This document shows positions 4,672 through 6,353 of a DNA stretch of 6,353 bases, piece after piece. Position 1 is the stretch's first letter; every line of letters starts with the position of its first letter. Under the pieces are notes generated by a model that was not told where the DNA came from, made no database searches, and worked only from the letters and a program-made list of their open reading frames with translations. The translations under genes and the position numbers were made by a program. Source of the DNA: an uncultured Oscillospiraceae bacterium (lineage in GTDB: Bacteria; Bacillota; Clostridia; Oscillospirales; Oscillospiraceae); the NCBI GenBank assembly GCA_934565775.1, contig CAKTIN010000095.1:1-6353 (forward strand). The letters are read 5' to 3'.

Positions 4672-5445
4672 ATGGCAACACATACCATTGCTGTAGCCGG
4701 TAAGGGCGGCGTGGGAAAGACCACAATCTGCGGCATGATCGTGGACTATTTGGTGAAAAAGAACCAGACGCCCGTCCTGGTTGTGGATGCCGACGCCAAC
4801 TCCAACCTCAATGAGGTCCTGGGGGTAGAGGTGGACACCACACTGGGGGAGATCCGTGAGGAGATCGCCCATGCCGAGCTGGCTGCCGTCAGTCCCATTC
4901 CTCCCGGAATGAGCAAGGCGGATTATGCCGAATTTAAATTTAACTCCGCGCTGATCGAAGAGGACGATTTTGATATGCTGGTCATGGGCCGCACTCAGGG
5001 GAAAGGGTGCTACTGCTACGTGAACGGCGTGCTCAAAACGCAACTGGATAAGTATGTGGGGCATTACCGCTACACGGTCATCGACAATGAGGCGGGGCTG
5101 GAGTATATCGCAAGAGGCACGCTGCCCCATGTGGATACTCTCCTGCTGGTGTCGGACTGCTCCCGCCGGGGCATTCAGGCCGTGAGCCGGATCAACGAGA
5201 TGGTAGGAGAGCTGGAGCTGAAGCCCGGCCGTGTCTGCCTGATCGTAAACCGCGCACCCGGCGGCGTCCTGGACGACGCGGTCAAGGCGGAGATTGAAGC
5301 ACGCGGTCTGAATTTGGTGGGCGTTCTGCCTCAGGATGAGACGGTCTACCGCTGCGACTGCGAGGGCAAGCCCAGCGCCAAGGTGCCGGATTCGACACCT
5401 GTGAAGCAGACGCTGGCGCAAATTATGCAAAAGCTGGGCATCTGA
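4672..5445 (+). CDS. cooC: CooC-type nickel-insertion ATPase for CO dehydrogenase / acetyl-CoA synthase
   Basis: A MinD/ParA-like P-loop ATPase of 257 residues, the normal size of CooC. Seen: the deviant Walker A GKGGVGKTT (10-18, with the signature Lys11 and catalytic Lys16), VVDADANSN (37-45), the CxC motif GCYCYVNG (Cys113, Cys115), YTVIDNEAGLEYIARG (134-149, Walker B-like with D138), and IVNRAPG (191-197, the base-recognition Asn region). In characterised CooC the CxC pairs of two subunits bind a metal at the dimer interface, and ATP hydrolysis drives activation of the CODH nickel cluster. The paralogue AcsF, which serves acetyl-CoA synthase, has the same motifs, so which enzyme is the client cannot be told from sequence alone. 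The start is ATG 4672 with AAGGAG 8 nt upstream. It lies between metF and acsD on the same strand. Two extra Cys at 228 and 230 (CDC) form a second CxC near the C-terminus. Confidence 0.93.
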   Translation: MATHTIAVAGKGGVGKTTICGMIVDYLVKKNQTPVLVVDADANSNLNEVLGVEVDTTLGEIREEIAHAELAAVSPIPPGMSKADYAEFKFNSALIEEDDFDMLVMGRTQGKGCYCYVNGVLKTQLDKYVGHYRYTVIDNEAGLEYIARGTLPHVDTLLLVSDCSRRGIQAVSRINEMVGELELKPGRVCLIVNRAPGGVLDDAVKAEIEARGLNLVGVLPQDETVYRCDCEGKPSAKVPDSTPVKQTLAQIMQKLGI

Positions 5446-5490
5446 CCCGGCACTCTATATCCAAACATATCACAAGGGGGATAACTTACT

Positions 5491-6353
5491 ATGTCTTTCG
5501 TTCCCAAGAAACAGGTGTTCAACGCGAAGATCAACGCGGTGACCCTGGGTACCGGTGAGAAGGCTACCGTTATCGGCGGGCAGAATGTTCTGCCCTTCTA
5601 CACCTTCGACGCACCCATTGAGAATGCGCCGAAGATCGGCGTCGAGGTCTCCGATCTGGCCAAGGAGTGGACGGCTCCGGCCCTGAAGGAGTTCTACGCC
5701 GGCTGCGAGACCATGGCGGACTACGCCAAGAAGGCGGAGACCATGGAGGGCGCAGATTTCCTGGTGCTGCACTTTGAGTCTGCGGATCCCAACGGTGTGA
5801 ACCGCTCCGTGGAGGAGTGCGTCGCTGACGCAAAAGCTGTGGCCGATGTGGTCACGATGCCCATCGCCGTGATGGGCTGCAAGAATGTGGAGAAGGACGG
5901 CCAACTCTTTACGAAGGTTGCCGAAGCGCTCCAGGGCAAGAACATCATCGTTCTGTCCGCCCGTGAAGAAGATTATAAGGCTGTGGGCGCCTCCGTCGCT
6001 CTGGCCTATGGCCAGAAGGTCGGCGCGGAGTCCGCAGACGACATCAACCTGGCCAAGCAGCTGAACATCATGATGAAGGGCCTGGGCGTTCCTGCCGAGT
6101 CCATCGTTATGAACGTTGGTACCGCTGCGGTCGGCTATGGCTACGAGTATGTGGCCTCCACCCTGGATCGCGTCCGCGCCGCCGCACTGGCGCAGGCGGA
6201 TGCCGATCTGCAGATGCCCATTATCGCTCCCACCTCCACCGATACCTGGGGTGTGAAGGAAGCGGTCATGAGCGAGGCAGATATGCCCGAGTGGGGCAAC
6301 CAGGAAGAGCGCGGCATCGACATGGAGATCGCTACCGCTGCCGCCAACCTGAC
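5491..6353 (+). CDS. acsD: Corrinoid iron-sulfur protein small subunit (CODH/ACS delta subunit), 3' end missing
   Basis: Start ATG 5491 with AAGGGGG 10 nt upstream; 287 complete codons are visible and the frame is still open at the right edge. The family is usually a little over 300 residues, so perhaps 20-40 are missing. The protein opens MSFVPKKQVFNAKINAVTLG, followed by a glycine-rich IGGQNVLPFYTFDAP (28-42), GADFLVLHFESADPN (87-101) and IMNVGTAAVGYGYEY-type segments of the TIM-barrel CdhD/AcsD family. With AcsC it forms the heterodimer that holds the corrinoid; the methyl group goes from methyl-tetrahydrofolate to cobalt and on to acetyl-CoA synthase. The small subunit itself carries no Fe-S cluster, and no Cys cluster is seen here. 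It follows cooC by 45 bp with no terminator, so they are probably co-transcribed. CdhD is the archaeal name of the same family. Confidence 0.92.
   Translation, partial: MSFVPKKQVFNAKINAVTLGTGEKATVIGGQNVLPFYTFDAPIENAPKIGVEVSDLAKEWTAPALKEFYAGCETMADYAKKAETMEGADFLVLHFESADPNGVNRSVEECVADAKAVADVVTMPIAVMGCKNVEKDGQLFTKVAEALQGKNIIVLSAREEDYKAVGASVALAYGQKVGAESADDINLAKQLNIMMKGLGVPAESIVMNVGTAAVGYGYEYVASTLDRVRAAALAQADADLQMPIIAPTSTDTWGVKEAVMSEADMPEWGNQEERGIDMEIATAAANL

Noticed and set aside
4627..5430. A 267-codon open frame on the minus strand antisense to cooC
   Set aside because: Same effect; the plus-strand frame is an unmistakable CooC, and the antisense product has no known motif.

Overview
The window looks like a chromosomal stretch of an anaerobic, GC-rich Firmicute, most likely a gut or sediment clostridium of the Oscillospirales type. 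Three things suggest this: Wood-Ljungdahl (reductive acetyl-CoA) genes, strong AGGAGG ribosome binding sites, and a large surface protein that ends in SLH domains of the 'TRAQ...FLWR' style common in that group. The lineage is an inference; no rRNA or other taxonomic marker is present.

Layout. (1) Bases 1-2796 (+) are the 3' part of a large cell-surface gene. Its reading frame is open at the left edge. It carries an Ig-like segment, a tandem array of Cys-rich modules of about 107 residues with many CxxC knuckles, and three C-terminal SLH domains. (2) Bases 2797-2887 hold a perfect 11-bp hairpin between two convergent genes, probably a two-way terminator, plus a second GC-rich hairpin. (3) Bases 2888-3145 (-) encode an 85-residue protein of the 'cysteine-rich small domain' family. 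It is divergent from (4), a 77-residue protein of unknown function at 3260-3493 (+). The two share a compact 114-bp promoter region in which both predicted -10 boxes carry the same TGTGCTA motif, placed as an inverted repeat. (5) Bases 3494-3660 are a regulatory region with a sigma-A-like promoter and several inverted repeats, leading into (6) metF (3661-4617), (7) cooC (4672-5445) and (8) acsD (5491 to the right edge, incomplete), all on the + strand and probably one operon.

How the genes fit together. MetF makes methyl-tetrahydrofolate. AcsD is one half of the corrinoid iron-sulfur protein that carries this methyl group to acetyl-CoA synthase. CooC is the ATPase that matures the nickel site of CO dehydrogenase (or of acetyl-CoA synthase). 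The block is therefore the junction of the methyl and carbonyl branches of the pathway, and acsC, acsE and acsB may be expected beyond the right edge. The small Cys-rich protein may also belong to this theme, because related domains occur fused to a cobalamin-biosynthesis enzyme in some methanogens, but that link is an inference.

I did not find a clearly new system. The least explained parts are the divergent small-gene pair with its mirrored promoters, the structured leader of metF, the hairpin beside the cooC ribosome binding site, and the recently duplicated Cys-rich modules of the surface protein.
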